Shown piece by piece: positions 51,266 through 59,551 of a stretch of 64,000 nucleotides of DNA (its first letter is position 1; the number at the start of each line of letters is the position of its first letter). This stretch comes from Halorubrum sodomense. GTDB lineage: Archaea; Halobacteriota; Halobacteria; Halobacteriales; Haloferacaceae. The notes beneath the pieces were generated by a model that did not search any database, was not told the DNA's origin, and saw only the letters and a program-made list of their open reading frames with translations. A program made the position numbers and the translations under genes. The DNA lies in NCBI RefSeq assembly GCF_900111935.1, contig NZ_FOYN01000002.1, forward strand, positions 558,001 to 622,000. Reading direction: 5' to 3'.

Positions 51266-53578
51266 CTATCGGAGTACTGCGACGGCGTCGACCGCGACCC
51301 GGGCCCCGCCCTCGCCGTCGTCCTCGGCCGCGCTCTCGTCGCCCGCGAACAGATCGGACTCGACCGCCTCGGGCGCGGCGACGGTCGCCGACGTCTCGGC
51401 GAAGTTGACGATGACGAGGAGCGGGTCGTCGGCTCCGTCTCCCTCGGGCGGCGTCCGCTCGTAGGCGACCACGCGCTCGGCGTCGCCGTCGACGACGCGG
51501 ACGTCGGCCGCGCGGCCGTCGAACGCCACCTCCCCCTGGCGGAGGAGCGGTTCGTCCTCGCGCAGCGCGGCCAACTCGCGGTGGAACTCGGTGAGGTCGT
51601 TGTCGCCGTCGTGCCACCGGATCGGACCGCGGTACGTCTCGTTGCCGCGCTCCTGGCCGGCGTAGATCATCGGCGCGCCCGGCAGCGTGAACGTCACGGC
51701 CGCGGCGGCGCGCAGCGCGTCTCTCCCGTACTCAGCGAGGTACCGGTCCTCGTCGTGGTTCTCGACGTAACGCATCTGCGCGCCGGGGTCGTCGAAGCCG
51801 AGCCACTCGCCGCGCGCGAGCGCGGTCTCGACCGCGTCGGCCGGCTCGTCGCCGCGACCGACCGCGCGGAGCGTCTCGTACAGCGAGGTGTCGTAGTGGC
51901 GGTGGAACTCCCCCTCGCCGTAGAACGGGTCGTGGGGAATGGTCTCGTCCAGGAGGAGCACGTCGTCCGGGACGCGGTCGGCGACCTCCTTCCAGAACCC
52001 GTGCGGGACGCCCCACGCCACGTCCGCGCGGAAGCCGTCGACGACGCCGGCCCACTCGTCGACGACGTCGAGCAGCCACTCGCGGACCGCCGGGCTGTCG
52101 TAGTTGAGGTTCGGGATGCGACCCCACTCGAAGTAGTAGTCCGGCACGTCGCCGTCGCCGAGTTCGGCCCAGTCGATCCCGGTCACGTCGGCGGCCCCGT
52201 CGGTCCGGCGGTAGTGGTCGGCGTACGCGTCGACGCCGGCCGAGTGGAGCTGGAACGCGGGGTGGTCGCGAGAGGTGTGGTTGATCACGAGGTCGAAGAC
52301 GACGTAGATTCCGGCGTCGTGGCAGGCGTCGACCAAGGACTCGAACGCCTCGCGGGAGCCGAGGTCCGCGGCGGTGTCGTAGTAGTCGGTGACGTGGTAG
52401 CCGTGGTCCGTCGGCGACGCGAGGACGGGAGTGAGCCAGAGCGCGTCGACGCCGAGATGTTCGAGGTACTCGACCCGTCGCTCGATCTCCGCGAACGTCG
52501 TCGGGAGCGTGTCGCCCGCGAACGACCGGACGAACACCTCGTAGATCGTCGGTGACTCCGCCCACTCGGGGGTCGGGTTCGGATCGCTCACCTCGACCGA
52601 CTCACTCGCGTCCCCGTTCGTCTCGATCCGCACCGTCTCCCCGGCCCCGTACCGGTCGCCGTGCGGGACCGCGCGGATCCGGACCGAGTCCGGGAGGTCG
52701 TCGAGCGGGACCGAGAGCGTCCGCCCGTCCGCCCGCGACTCGATCGCCGCGACCGTCTCCGGGTCGGCGTCGCGGTCGTCGACGAGGAACGTCGCGTCGA
52801 GCGCGTCCGGGTCGCCGCCCCGCTCGACCTCGTCGACCGCGGGCGCGGGCTCGACCCCGGCGGTCAGGCGGAGCCGGTCGCGCCCCGTCGGGTCGTCGCG
52901 CCCCGCCGAATCGTCACCCGCCGCCGAGTCGCCGTCTTCGACGACCGTCGCGTCCAGCGAGAGCCGCGGTCGGCCGGGACCGGGCACCTCGCACTCTCCG
53001 TGGAACGCCGCCGAGCGGTCGCCGTTCGGGACGAAGCCGTAGCCGTGTCGCCCCGGCGGGACGCGGACCGAGGCGACCCACTCGTCGCCGTCGCGCTCGG
53101 CGCGGTCGAGCGCGAGCCGGTTCTCGTTGTGGGGCCAGAGCAGCGAGACGGTGTCGACCTCGTCGTCGTCCACCGGGAGGTCGGCCGCCGGGACGCGGAT
53201 CGCCGCATCGCGCCGCTCGTCGGGGAAGGCCCTGACGCGCTGGCGGTGGACGCCGTCGGGCGCGTCGAGCGCGAGGGCGTAGGTCCCGGGGGCGTCGGGA
53301 ACGAGGTGAACGACCGGGTCGTCGTCGCGGTCCGTCTCGCCCGCGCGCAGGACCGCAGACGAGGGGCTCGGGGTCGACGGCCCTTCGCCTCCGACCGCGG
53401 TCGCCGGACTCGGCGGCCCGGCCGCGTCCGGGTCCGGACCGTCCCCGGTCGCGAGGGCGCTGTCGGCCGGCGCGTCGCGGACGGTCCACCGGTAGGTCCC
53501 GTCGGGATCGGGGATTCGCGGCGACAGCTCCACGGACTCGCCGACGCTCGTCGTTCGCGGGGGGCCGGGTTCGTACAC
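51266..53578 (-). CDS. GH13 alpha-amylase family enzyme, cytoplasmic
   Basis: A protein of about 770 residues; the GTG at 53578 gives the family-like opening YEPGPPRTTSVGESVEL. The N-terminal 350 residues hold beta-rich modules, and the TIM barrel follows with the GH13 regions: VVFDLVINHTSRDHP (I), GFRADVAWGVP with the nucleophile aspartate (II), LLLDETIPHD with the acid/base glutamate (III) and YVENHDEDRY (IV). There is no signal peptide, so it acts on maltodextrins inside the cell. It is divergent from glucoamylase, with a palindrome between the two genes. An in-frame TTG at 53635 is a weaker start. Confidence 0.87.
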   Translation of the reverse strand: MYEPGPPRTTSVGESVELSPRIPDPDGTYRWTVRDAPADSALATGDGPDPDAAGPPSPATAVGGEGPSTPSPSSAVLRAGETDRDDDPVVHLVPDAPGTYALALDAPDGVHRQRVRAFPDERRDAAIRVPAADLPVDDDEVDTVSLLWPHNENRLALDRAERDGDEWVASVRVPPGRHGYGFVPNGDRSAAFHGECEVPGPGRPRLSLDATVVEDGDSAAGDDSAGRDDPTGRDRLRLTAGVEPAPAVDEVERGGDPDALDATFLVDDRDADPETVAAIESRADGRTLSVPLDDLPDSVRIRAVPHGDRYGAGETVRIETNGDASESVEVSDPNPTPEWAESPTIYEVFVRSFAGDTLPTTFAEIERRVEYLEHLGVDALWLTPVLASPTDHGYHVTDYYDTAADLGSREAFESLVDACHDAGIYVVFDLVINHTSRDHPAFQLHSAGVDAYADHYRRTDGAADVTGIDWAELGDGDVPDYYFEWGRIPNLNYDSPAVREWLLDVVDEWAGVVDGFRADVAWGVPHGFWKEVADRVPDDVLLLDETIPHDPFYGEGEFHRHYDTSLYETLRAVGRGDEPADAVETALARGEWLGFDDPGAQMRYVENHDEDRYLAEYGRDALRAAAAVTFTLPGAPMIYAGQERGNETYRGPIRWHDGDNDLTEFHRELAALREDEPLLRQGEVAFDGRAADVRVVDGDAERVVAYERTPPEGDGADDPLLVIVNFAETSATVAAPEAVESDLFAGDESAAEDDGEGGARVAVDAVAVLR

Positions 53579-53613
53579 GCACGTCACTCGGCGCGCCGCG
53601 GTTTGAGGGTTTC

Positions 53614-53630
53614 CGTTCGACAAACGAACG
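53614..53630. promoter_or_regulatory. Palindrome between amylase and glucoamylase genes
   Basis: CGTTCG, ACAAA, CGAACG is a perfect 6-bp inverted repeat in the divergent promoter region, beside an AT-rich block (AATAATTACACC). It may be an operator for the adjacent TrmB-type regulator; the sequence does not match the operator known for Halobacterium TrmB, so this is inference. Confidence 0.4.
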
Positions 53631-53681
53631 AACAATAATTACACCAAAGGTTCATGTCGGGCGCCGGCGTGTGTTCGCGTA

Positions 53682-55883
53682 ATGCAGCTCCGCGACGCGC
53701 TCGACGACTACAAGCGCCACGCCGGCGAGGGAACGCGTTTCCCCGGCGAGCGGCGCACCGTCACCGGTCGGTTCTCGGGCGGAGACGGGCGGCTCGTCCA
53801 CGTCGGCGGCGACGGCGAACTCCGCGACTTCGGCTACCCGCTCACCGGTCGGACCGGGCTCGTCCGGTCGCGGATCGGCCTCGCCGTCGGCGACGAGGTC
53901 GCCTGGCTCGACGAGGCCGACACGACCCAGCGGTACGTCGGCGACGCCGCGCTCGTCGAGACGGTCCACGAGACGGCCCGCGCGACGGTGACCCGCCACG
54001 ACGTCACGCTCGGCGACGCGCACCTCACCCGGTCGTCGGTCGAGTTCGACGACGCTGACGCGGGCAGCGCCGGCTCGAACGATGCCGCCGACCCCGCGGA
54101 CGCCTCGCTCGTCGTCTACGCCCGCTTCGCGCCCGACGGCCGCGACGACCGGGTGGGGCAGCTCCGATACGACGACGCCGTCGAGGTGTTCCACGCCGAC
54201 GAGCACGACTTCCTCGCGAGCGCGACCGGCTTCGCGGACCTCCGCGGCCAGCTCCCGGCGACGTTCCCCGAGCTGCTCGACGACGACCCCACCGACCTCC
54301 CGCGGGCCCGCGACGGCGACCGCTACGAGGAGGAGCGCCTCTCCGGCGAGGTGATCGCCGACGTGCCGTTCGACGACGGGGTCGCGACGGTCGCCACGCT
54401 CCTGACGGACCGCGCGGAGACCGACCGCGAGGCGGCCCGCGACCGGCTCGACGCGCTCTTCTCCGACCTCGACGGCGTCGACGCGCTCGCGGACGCGGCC
54501 GCCGACGCGCTCCCGTCGGTGCCCGAGTCCGCGCCTGCCCGCGAGTCGGTGGTCGCGGACCTTCGCGTCCTCTCGCTGCTCTCCGCCCCGTCCGGGCTCC
54601 GGATCGCGGGGCCGGACTTCGACCCCTACTACGAGCACTCCGGCGGCTACGGCTACACGTGGTTCCGCGACGACGCGGAGATATCCGGGTTCCTGCTCGG
54701 CGCCGCCGACGCGCTCGGCCTCGACCTCGACGACTGGCACGCCCGCTCCGCCCGGATGTACGTCGCCACGCAGCGCCCCGACGGCTCGTGGCCCCACCGG
54801 GTGTGGCCCCGCGACGGCGCCCTCGCGCCCGGGTGGGCGAACGCCCGCATCGAGGACGGGCCAGACGTCGACTACCAGGCCGACCAGACCGGCAGCGTCG
54901 TCGCGTACCTCGCGCGGGCCCGGGCGGCGGGCGTCGCCGGACCCCATCCGGCTGCCAGCGGGACGTCGTCCCGCACTGTCGACGTCGAGGGGCTCGACGC
55001 CACCCTGGTCGCCGCGCTCGCGGGGCTCGACCGGACGCTCGAACCCGACGGCCGCCCGGTCGTCTGTCAGAACGCGTGGGAGGACTCGGCCGGCCGGTTC
55101 ACGCACACCGCGGCGACGTTCCTGGAGGCGTACAGCGAACTCGGCCGTCACGGCGAGGGGCTCGCCGCCGACGCGCTCGACGACCCCGACGCCGTGCCGG
55201 GCGCCGCGTCGCTCCCCGACGACCTCGCCGCGCACGCCCGCGACCGGGCCCGCGAGGTGTACGACGCGCTCGACGACCTGTGGCTGCCGGACCGGGGCTG
55301 CTACGCGGTCCGCGAGACGCTCGACGGCGGGGTCGACGGTCGGCTCGACTCCGCCACGCTGGCGCTCGCGGCCGCGCACCGCTCGTTCGACGCGCTCGGT
55401 GCGGACGCCGGCAATGGGGGAAGCGAAGCCGGCGCGGTCGACGAGGAGCGCCTCGACCGGTTGGTCTCGCACGTCGAGACGGTCGTCGACGGGCTCTCCC
55501 ACGAGAGCGACGCGATCGCCGGGCTGATCCGCTACGAGGGCGACGGCTGGCGGCGGGCGGACCAGGAGTCGGAGAAGGTGTGGACCGTCTCGACCGCGTG
55601 GGGCGCGAACGCCTGCGCGGAGCTCGCCGCCTTGCTCGCGGCGCGCGACGACCCGCGCGCCGCCGAGATGGCGGCCCGGGCCCGCGACCTGCTCGCGCAC
55701 GTCTCGCCCGGCGGCTCCCTGTGCGAGCCGACGACGTACCTCCCCGAGCAGTTCTTCGACGACGGGACGCCCGACAGCGCGACCCCGCTCGGCTGGCCGC
55801 ACGCGATCCGACTGGCGACGGTCGCGCTGCTCGACGAGGAGCTCTCGCAGTTCGCCGACCGCGCCCCCGCGGACGACGACTGA
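53682..55883 (+). CDS. GH15 glucoamylase-type enzyme
   Basis: A 733-residue protein without a signal peptide. The N-terminal 270 residues form a beta-sandwich typical of archaeal glucoamylases (MQLRDALDDYKRHAGEGTRF). The (alpha/alpha)6 barrel begins about residue 290, with YGYTWFRDDAEISGFLLGAA (substrate subsite and a catalytic-acid region), YVATQRPDGSWPHRVWPRDG and QESEKVWTVSTAWGANACAE near the end. It should remove single glucose units from maltodextrins. With the divergent amylase and the TrmB gene it forms an intracellular alpha-glucan degradation locus. Confidence 0.85.
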   Translation: MQLRDALDDYKRHAGEGTRFPGERRTVTGRFSGGDGRLVHVGGDGELRDFGYPLTGRTGLVRSRIGLAVGDEVAWLDEADTTQRYVGDAALVETVHETARATVTRHDVTLGDAHLTRSSVEFDDADAGSAGSNDAADPADASLVVYARFAPDGRDDRVGQLRYDDAVEVFHADEHDFLASATGFADLRGQLPATFPELLDDDPTDLPRARDGDRYEEERLSGEVIADVPFDDGVATVATLLTDRAETDREAARDRLDALFSDLDGVDALADAAADALPSVPESAPARESVVADLRVLSLLSAPSGLRIAGPDFDPYYEHSGGYGYTWFRDDAEISGFLLGAADALGLDLDDWHARSARMYVATQRPDGSWPHRVWPRDGALAPGWANARIEDGPDVDYQADQTGSVVAYLARARAAGVAGPHPAASGTSSRTVDVEGLDATLVAALAGLDRTLEPDGRPVVCQNAWEDSAGRFTHTAATFLEAYSELGRHGEGLAADALDDPDAVPGAASLPDDLAAHARDRAREVYDALDDLWLPDRGCYAVRETLDGGVDGRLDSATLALAAAHRSFDALGADAGNGGSEAGAVDEERLDRLVSHVETVVDGLSHESDAIAGLIRYEGDGWRRADQESEKVWTVSTAWGANACAELAALLAARDDPRAAEMAARARDLLAHVSPGGSLCEPTTYLPEQFFDDGTPDSATPLGWPHAIRLATVALLDEELSQFADRAPADDD

Positions 55884-55898
55884 CCGGACCTCGGCGAC

Positions 55899-56298
55899 TA
55901 TTTATTAACGACCGCGGTGCGGTCGGCGCGTGCCGACGAGCGCCCGAAGGGCGCGAGTCGCACGCGCGAGGGACGCGGCGACCGAAGCGAAGCGAGGGAG
56001 CCGCGAGGCTGGGGAGGTGTGAGGTGCGGTGCTGTGCGGTGCGGGGTGGGACTCAAAGGGGCAGCCGCGAGGACGACGGCGCGCGACGTAAGCACCGAAA
56101 GGAGCGAGTGAAACGAGCGACTGAGGAGCGCAGCGAGCGCACCGAGTCCTCGCGGCTGGGGCTTTGGAGGTGTTCTCCGCGGCAGCAGCCACGTATCGCC
56201 GAGCGACTGGGGCTTTGGAGGTGTTCTCCGCGGCAGCAGCCACGTATCGCCGAGCGGCTGGGGCTTTGGAGGTGTTCTCCGCCGCTCCGCTCACGACG
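55899..56298 (+). repeat. Dispersed structured element, copy 4 (with 51-bp tandem 3' units)
   Basis: This copy starts at a TATA-like TATTTATTAAC (55899-55909). A small hairpin GTCGGC/GCCGAC (55922-55937) and hairpin 1 at 55940-55954 follow; hairpin 1 is GCGCCC, GAA, GGGCGC, different in sequence from the other copies. Hairpin 2 pairs 55974-55979 with 56000-56005, and the conserved block is at 56005-56030. The long-range stem pairs 56062-56074 with 56146-56158 (13 perfect pairs). It is extended across GGG/GGG by 56052-56058 with 56162-56169. Two further copies of the 3' half-stem follow at 51-bp spacing. Confidence 0.7.
56156..56286 (+). repeat. 51-bp tandem repeat of the element 3' module
   Basis: Units start at 56156, 56207 and 56258 with CTGGGGCTTTGGAGGTGTTC. 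The first two are almost identical over 51 bp, and the third is partial and ends before ATTTATAG. Copies 2 and 3 of the element also carry a second, more diverged unit. Confidence 0.8.
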
Positions 56299-56336
56299 AT
56301 TTATAGACAACCAGCAAAACCACAGCGAACCCGATC

Positions 56337-56522
56337 TTATCGCCACTCGTCGCGGGGCACGCAGTCCTCCTCCCGGACCGTCACCCAGCGGGTGGTCCGC
56401 TCGTCCGGGTCGACGTCCCGCTCGAAGAACGTCACCTCACCGCCGCCGTCGCCGTCGGTCCGTTTACAGACGAGCTCGGGCGACCCGTCGCGAACACGCG
56501 CGGATGACGTGGACGTGGACAT
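56337..56522 (-). CDS. Small haloarchaeal protein (61 aa), DUF7511-like
   Basis: A 61-residue soluble protein: PELVCKRTDGDGGGEVTFFE, then RTTRWVTVREEDCVPRDEWR. The pattern of a short beta-strand pair ending in TRWVTV and a charged tail resembles the small haloarchaeal DUF7511 proteins and the gene at 28302-28520 (LSTWVTVDVDSVV). The function is unknown. It lies right after structured element copy 4 and convergent to it. Confidence 0.55.
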   Translation of the reverse strand: MSTSTSSARVRDGSPELVCKRTDGDGGGEVTFFERDVDPDERTTRWVTVREEDCVPRDEWR

Positions 56523-56620
56523 ACGTCACGCTTCGCGCTCGGTCGGATAATAACTGTTGGTTTCGGTCGCGTAAAAATAAAAACTACACCGGTAGTTAAC
56601 GCCGAACCGCCACCCCGCGC

Positions 56621-57439
56621 TCAGCGTCGCACCGGGACGCCGCGCTCGTCGAGGTACGCCTTCGTCTCCTCGATGGAGTAGTCGCCGAAGTGGAAGATGG
56701 AGGCCGCGAGCCCCGCGTCGGCGTTCGCCTCGGTGAACACCTCGTACATGTCCTCGGGGCCCCCGCAGCCGGAGGAGGCGATGAGAGGCGTCGAGACCGC
56801 CTCGCCCACCGCTTTCATCAGCGGGACGTCGTAGCCGTCCTTCGTCCCGTCCTTGTCGATGGAGTTGACGAACAGCTCGCCCGCGCCGCGCTCCTCGGCC
56901 TCCGTCGCCCACGAGACGGCGTCGATACCGGTGCCCTCGCGGCCGCCCTTCTTCGTGCACTCGAACCACACCGTCTCGCCGTCGTCGTCCTCGTAGAAGT
57001 GGTCGCCCGCGTCGTCGTACCGGCGACGCGCGTCGATCGAGATGACGATGCACTGGCTGCCGAACGCGGCCGCACCCTCGTCGATCAACTCCGGACGCTC
57101 CAGGGCGCCGGTCGTGATCGACACCTTGTCCGCGCCGGCGCGGAGCGTCTCCTTGATGTCGGCCTTGGTACGGATGCCGCCGCCGACCGTGAGCGGAATG
57201 AAACACTCGTCGGCGACCGCGTTGACCACGTCGAGCATCGTCTCGCGCCCGTCGGCGCTGGCGGTGATGTCGAGGAAGACGAACTCGTCGGCGCCCGCCG
57301 CGTTGTACTTCTTCGCCAACTCGACGGGGTCGCCGGTGTACTCCAGGTTCTCGAAGTTGACGCCGGTGTACACCGCGGCGTCGCCGTCGTCGTCGAGGTC
57401 GACGTCGATACAGGGGATGATGCGCTTCGTGAGTCCCAT
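56621..57439 (-). CDS. hisF: Imidazole glycerol phosphate synthase, cyclase subunit
   Basis: A 272-residue HisF, the (beta/alpha)8 cyclase that with the HisH glutaminase converts PRFAR and ammonia to imidazole glycerol phosphate and AICAR. The catalytic first aspartate is in [10 protein letters not shown] (residues about 8-17), and the second lies in [12 protein letters not shown]. Phosphate-binding motifs [20 protein letters not shown] and [14 protein letters not shown] are intact. An acidic loop around residues 143-152 ([10 protein letters not shown]) follows the haloarchaeal pattern. It is a stand-alone gene, as usual for haloarchaeal histidine genes. Confidence 0.95.
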   Translation of the reverse strand: MGLTKRIIPCIDVDLDDDGDAAVYTGVNFENLEYTGDPVELAKKYNAAGADEFVFLDITASADGRETMLDVVNAVADECFIPLTVGGGIRTKADIKETLRAGADKVSITTGALERPELIDEGAAAFGSQCIVISIDARRRYDDAGDHFYEDDDGETVWFECTKKGGREGTGIDAVSWATEAEERGAGELFVNSIDKDGTKDGYDVPLMKAVGEAVSTPLIASSGCGGPEDMYEVFTEANADAGLAASIFHFGDYSIEETKAYLDERGVPVRR

Positions 57440-57485
57440 TCGTTGTCGGAGCGTTGGCCGCGCCCTCGGTTAAAAGGCGCGGGGC

Positions 57486-58535
57486 TCACTCGGCGTCGTC
57501 GGCCGCCTCGGCCTCCCCGTCGCGGTCCGCTCCGCTCCCCTCGTCGCGGTCCGCCGCTTCCCGTCGGTCGTACTTCGCGACGGCGCGGTCCGCGCGCGTC
57601 GAGATCCCGTTCGGGTTCCGCGCGGGGCTCCGGTCCCGCCGCCGCGCGACGAGCCCGTCGGAGGTCCCGCCGGTGAGCCCGAGCAGTACGTCGCGGCCCG
57701 TCGCGGCCCACCGCGTGGGCGTCGACTCGCCGCGGACCACGTCCCTCGCCGCGCCGAGCGCGTCTCCGACGGCGTGCGATCCCGTCCGGAGGAGGACGGT
57801 CGGCCGCACGCCGTAGTTCTTCAGCAGGCGGTAGGCGAGGCCGCGGTACTTCCAGCCCCACTCGTGGGCGCTGCGCCCGCCGTCCGCGGCGGTCGGGGTC
57901 GGGAGCTCCCTCCGTGCGGCCATCGCCGGCCGCCACGTCACCTCGCGGTCCACGCGCGCGAGCCGGTGGGCCGCGTCGCGCGCGCCGCCGACTCGGAGGT
58001 ACTCGTCGAAGCCGTCGAGGTCCCGCAAGGCGTCCCGTCGGAAGGCGACGTTGCCGCCCTCGAAGTAGGTGACCGCTCGCCCGGCGATCCGCCTGCGTTC
58101 CGGCGTGTTCTGGCCGTCGACGGCCGCCTCGTCCGGGCGTTTCGAATCCGTGCCCTCCGCGGGATCGGCGTCGGCGGCGGTTTCGCTCCGCGGTATCGCC
58201 GTTACCGGTCCCGAGACCACGGGCGCCGCGTCGAGACCGGCGCTGACCGCGTCGCGCCACCCCGGCTCGACCCGGTTGTCGTAGTCCACCAGCGCGACCG
58301 CGTCGCCCGTCGCCACCTCGACGCCGGCGTTGCGGGCGACGTTCACCGTGCGGTCGGAGATCTCGACCAACACGTCGACGTCGTCGCGGCCGCGAACCAT
58401 GCCGGTCGTGCCGTCGGCCGAGGGGCCGTTGACGACGATCACCTCGGCGTCGGGGGCGTTAGCCGCCAGCGCGTCGAGGCAGGCGGCCAACCGATCCCGA
58501 CCGTTGAGCGTCGGGACGACGACCGAGAGCTCCAT
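57486..58535 (-). CDS. Family 2 glycosyltransferase
   Basis: A 349-residue GT-A enzyme. The N-terminal domain has MELSVVVPTLNGRDRLAACL, the VIVVNGPSADGT loop, and VALVDYDNRVEPGW as the DXD-like nucleotide-sugar site. A mid-protein segment (YFEGGNVAFRRDALRDLDGF) matches the acceptor-side block of GT2 enzymes. A positively charged C-terminal region follows, ending in an acidic tail. It has no membrane helix. It probably transfers a sugar to a lipid or protein in glycan synthesis. It is upstream of hisF in transcription order, with 46 bases between them, but a shared transcript is not assured. Confidence 0.85.
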   Translation of the reverse strand: MELSVVVPTLNGRDRLAACLDALAANAPDAEVIVVNGPSADGTTGMVRGRDDVDVLVEISDRTVNVARNAGVEVATGDAVALVDYDNRVEPGWRDAVSAGLDAAPVVSGPVTAIPRSETAADADPAEGTDSKRPDEAAVDGQNTPERRRIAGRAVTYFEGGNVAFRRDALRDLDGFDEYLRVGGARDAAHRLARVDREVTWRPAMAARRELPTPTAADGGRSAHEWGWKYRGLAYRLLKNYGVRPTVLLRTGSHAVGDALGAARDVVRGESTPTRWAATGRDVLLGLTGGTSDGLVARRRDRSPARNPNGISTRADRAVAKYDRREAADRDEGSGADRDGEAEAADDAE

Positions 58536-58635
58536 ACGCTCCGCTATCGGGCCGAGAAGGTAAAAAGGACCGCGTGTGCGCCCGGCCGACTCACGTCCTC
58601 GCGGGCCGGGCGCGTTCGGACGGCGAGAGGACCGT

Positions 58636-58908
58636 TCAGACCGTCAGGTAGTACACCTGCTTGCGCGCGTCCTTGAAGCTGTACCGCGAGTCGACGAGGC
58701 CCTCCTCCTCGAGGCGGTTGAGCGCGTAGCGGACGGTGCGGTCGGGAAGCAGCGACTCCTCGGCGAGGCCGCCCTGCGAGAGGGGGGAGTCTCCCTCCAG
58801 TACCTTCGCAACGAGCTTGGCGCTCGGGGGTAGCTCGCGCAGGCGGTCGCGATACTCGGACTCCGACAGGCGGTCTTGGTCAGCGGTCTCCGCGGGACTG
58901 GTACTCAT
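58636..58908 (-). CDS. Small MarR-like winged-helix regulator
   Basis: A 90-residue winged-helix protein. After an acidic head it shows LPPSAKLVAKVLEGDSPLSQ, GLAEESLLPDRTVRYALNRL with the recognition helix, and a beta-wing EEGLVDSRYSFKDARKQVYY. Small stand-alone regulators of this type are widespread in haloarchaea. Its target is unknown. AT-rich sequence upstream (CTATATGTAG and a TTATATTA block on the minus strand) provides a promoter. Confidence 0.75.
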   Translation of the reverse strand: MSTSPAETADQDRLSESEYRDRLRELPPSAKLVAKVLEGDSPLSQGGLAEESLLPDRTVRYALNRLEEEGLVDSRYSFKDARKQVYYLTV

Positions 58909-59059
58909 GTCTCACACGAATTCCGCGAGTAGTGGTAAAGGTTGGCTACATATAGGGGAATCTGCCTGTGATAATATAATGTGTTAATATTACTTTTCAG
59001 CCGACCGTTCCGAGTGATCCATCCGGCACGTTTTCCGCCGGGCGTCCGTACCCGCTCGC

Positions 59060-59452
59060 GTGATTCCCGAGTCTCACGTCGACATCCTCGAAGCCGAGTC
59101 GTACGCGCACTTCGCGACGGTCGGGCCGGACGGCCTCCCCCACGTCACGCCGGTGTGGGTCGACCACGAGGACCGCGAGTACGTCCTCGTCAACACCGCT
59201 CGCGGGCGACGGAAGGAGCGAAACGTCCGCGAGAACCCGAAGGTCGGCGTCAGCGTTCTCGACCCCGACGACCCGTATCGATACGTCTCTGTCCGCGGCG
59301 AGGCCGAACTGACCGAGGCGGGCGCCCGCGAGCACATCGACGAACTCGCCCGCCGGTACTTCGGCGTCGACGAGTACCCGCACCACGACGAGGAGGAGGG
59401 CGCTCGGGTGATCGTCAAGGTGCCGGCCGAGAACGTCGCCACCAGCGGGTGA
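59060..59452 (+). CDS. Pyridoxamine-phosphate-oxidase-like flavin/F420 protein
   Basis: A 130-residue protein starting at a GTG. It has the split-barrel PPOX fold: AHFATVGPDGLPHVTPVWVD (residues about 17-36), RRKERNVRENPKVGVSVLDP and RYVSVRGEAELTEA. The family binds FMN or F420 and acts as a small reductase. The substrate is unknown; the F420-dependent class is common in haloarchaea. It stands alone, followed by a methyltransferase 99 bases downstream on the same strand. Confidence 0.8.
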   Translation: MIPESHVDILEAESYAHFATVGPDGLPHVTPVWVDHEDREYVLVNTARGRRKERNVRENPKVGVSVLDPDDPYRYVSVRGEAELTEAGAREHIDELARRYFGVDEYPHHDEEEGARVIVKVPAENVATSG

Positions 59453-59551
59453 CCGAACTCGCCGCGGGAGCCTCCCGACCGCCCTAACCGAGGGCCGCCG
59501 CCGGGCCGCTTCCAGTACGGTTTTGTCGGTCCGGCGTTCATCACGGACAAC

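Noticed and set aside
53652-55802. 716-codon minus-strand frame opposite glucoamylase
   Set aside because: Antisense shadow with low-complexity Arg/Val/Gly composition and no family motif.
56156-56286. CRISPR-like repeat
   Set aside because: The 51-bp units adjoin without unique spacers and are part of the structured element.
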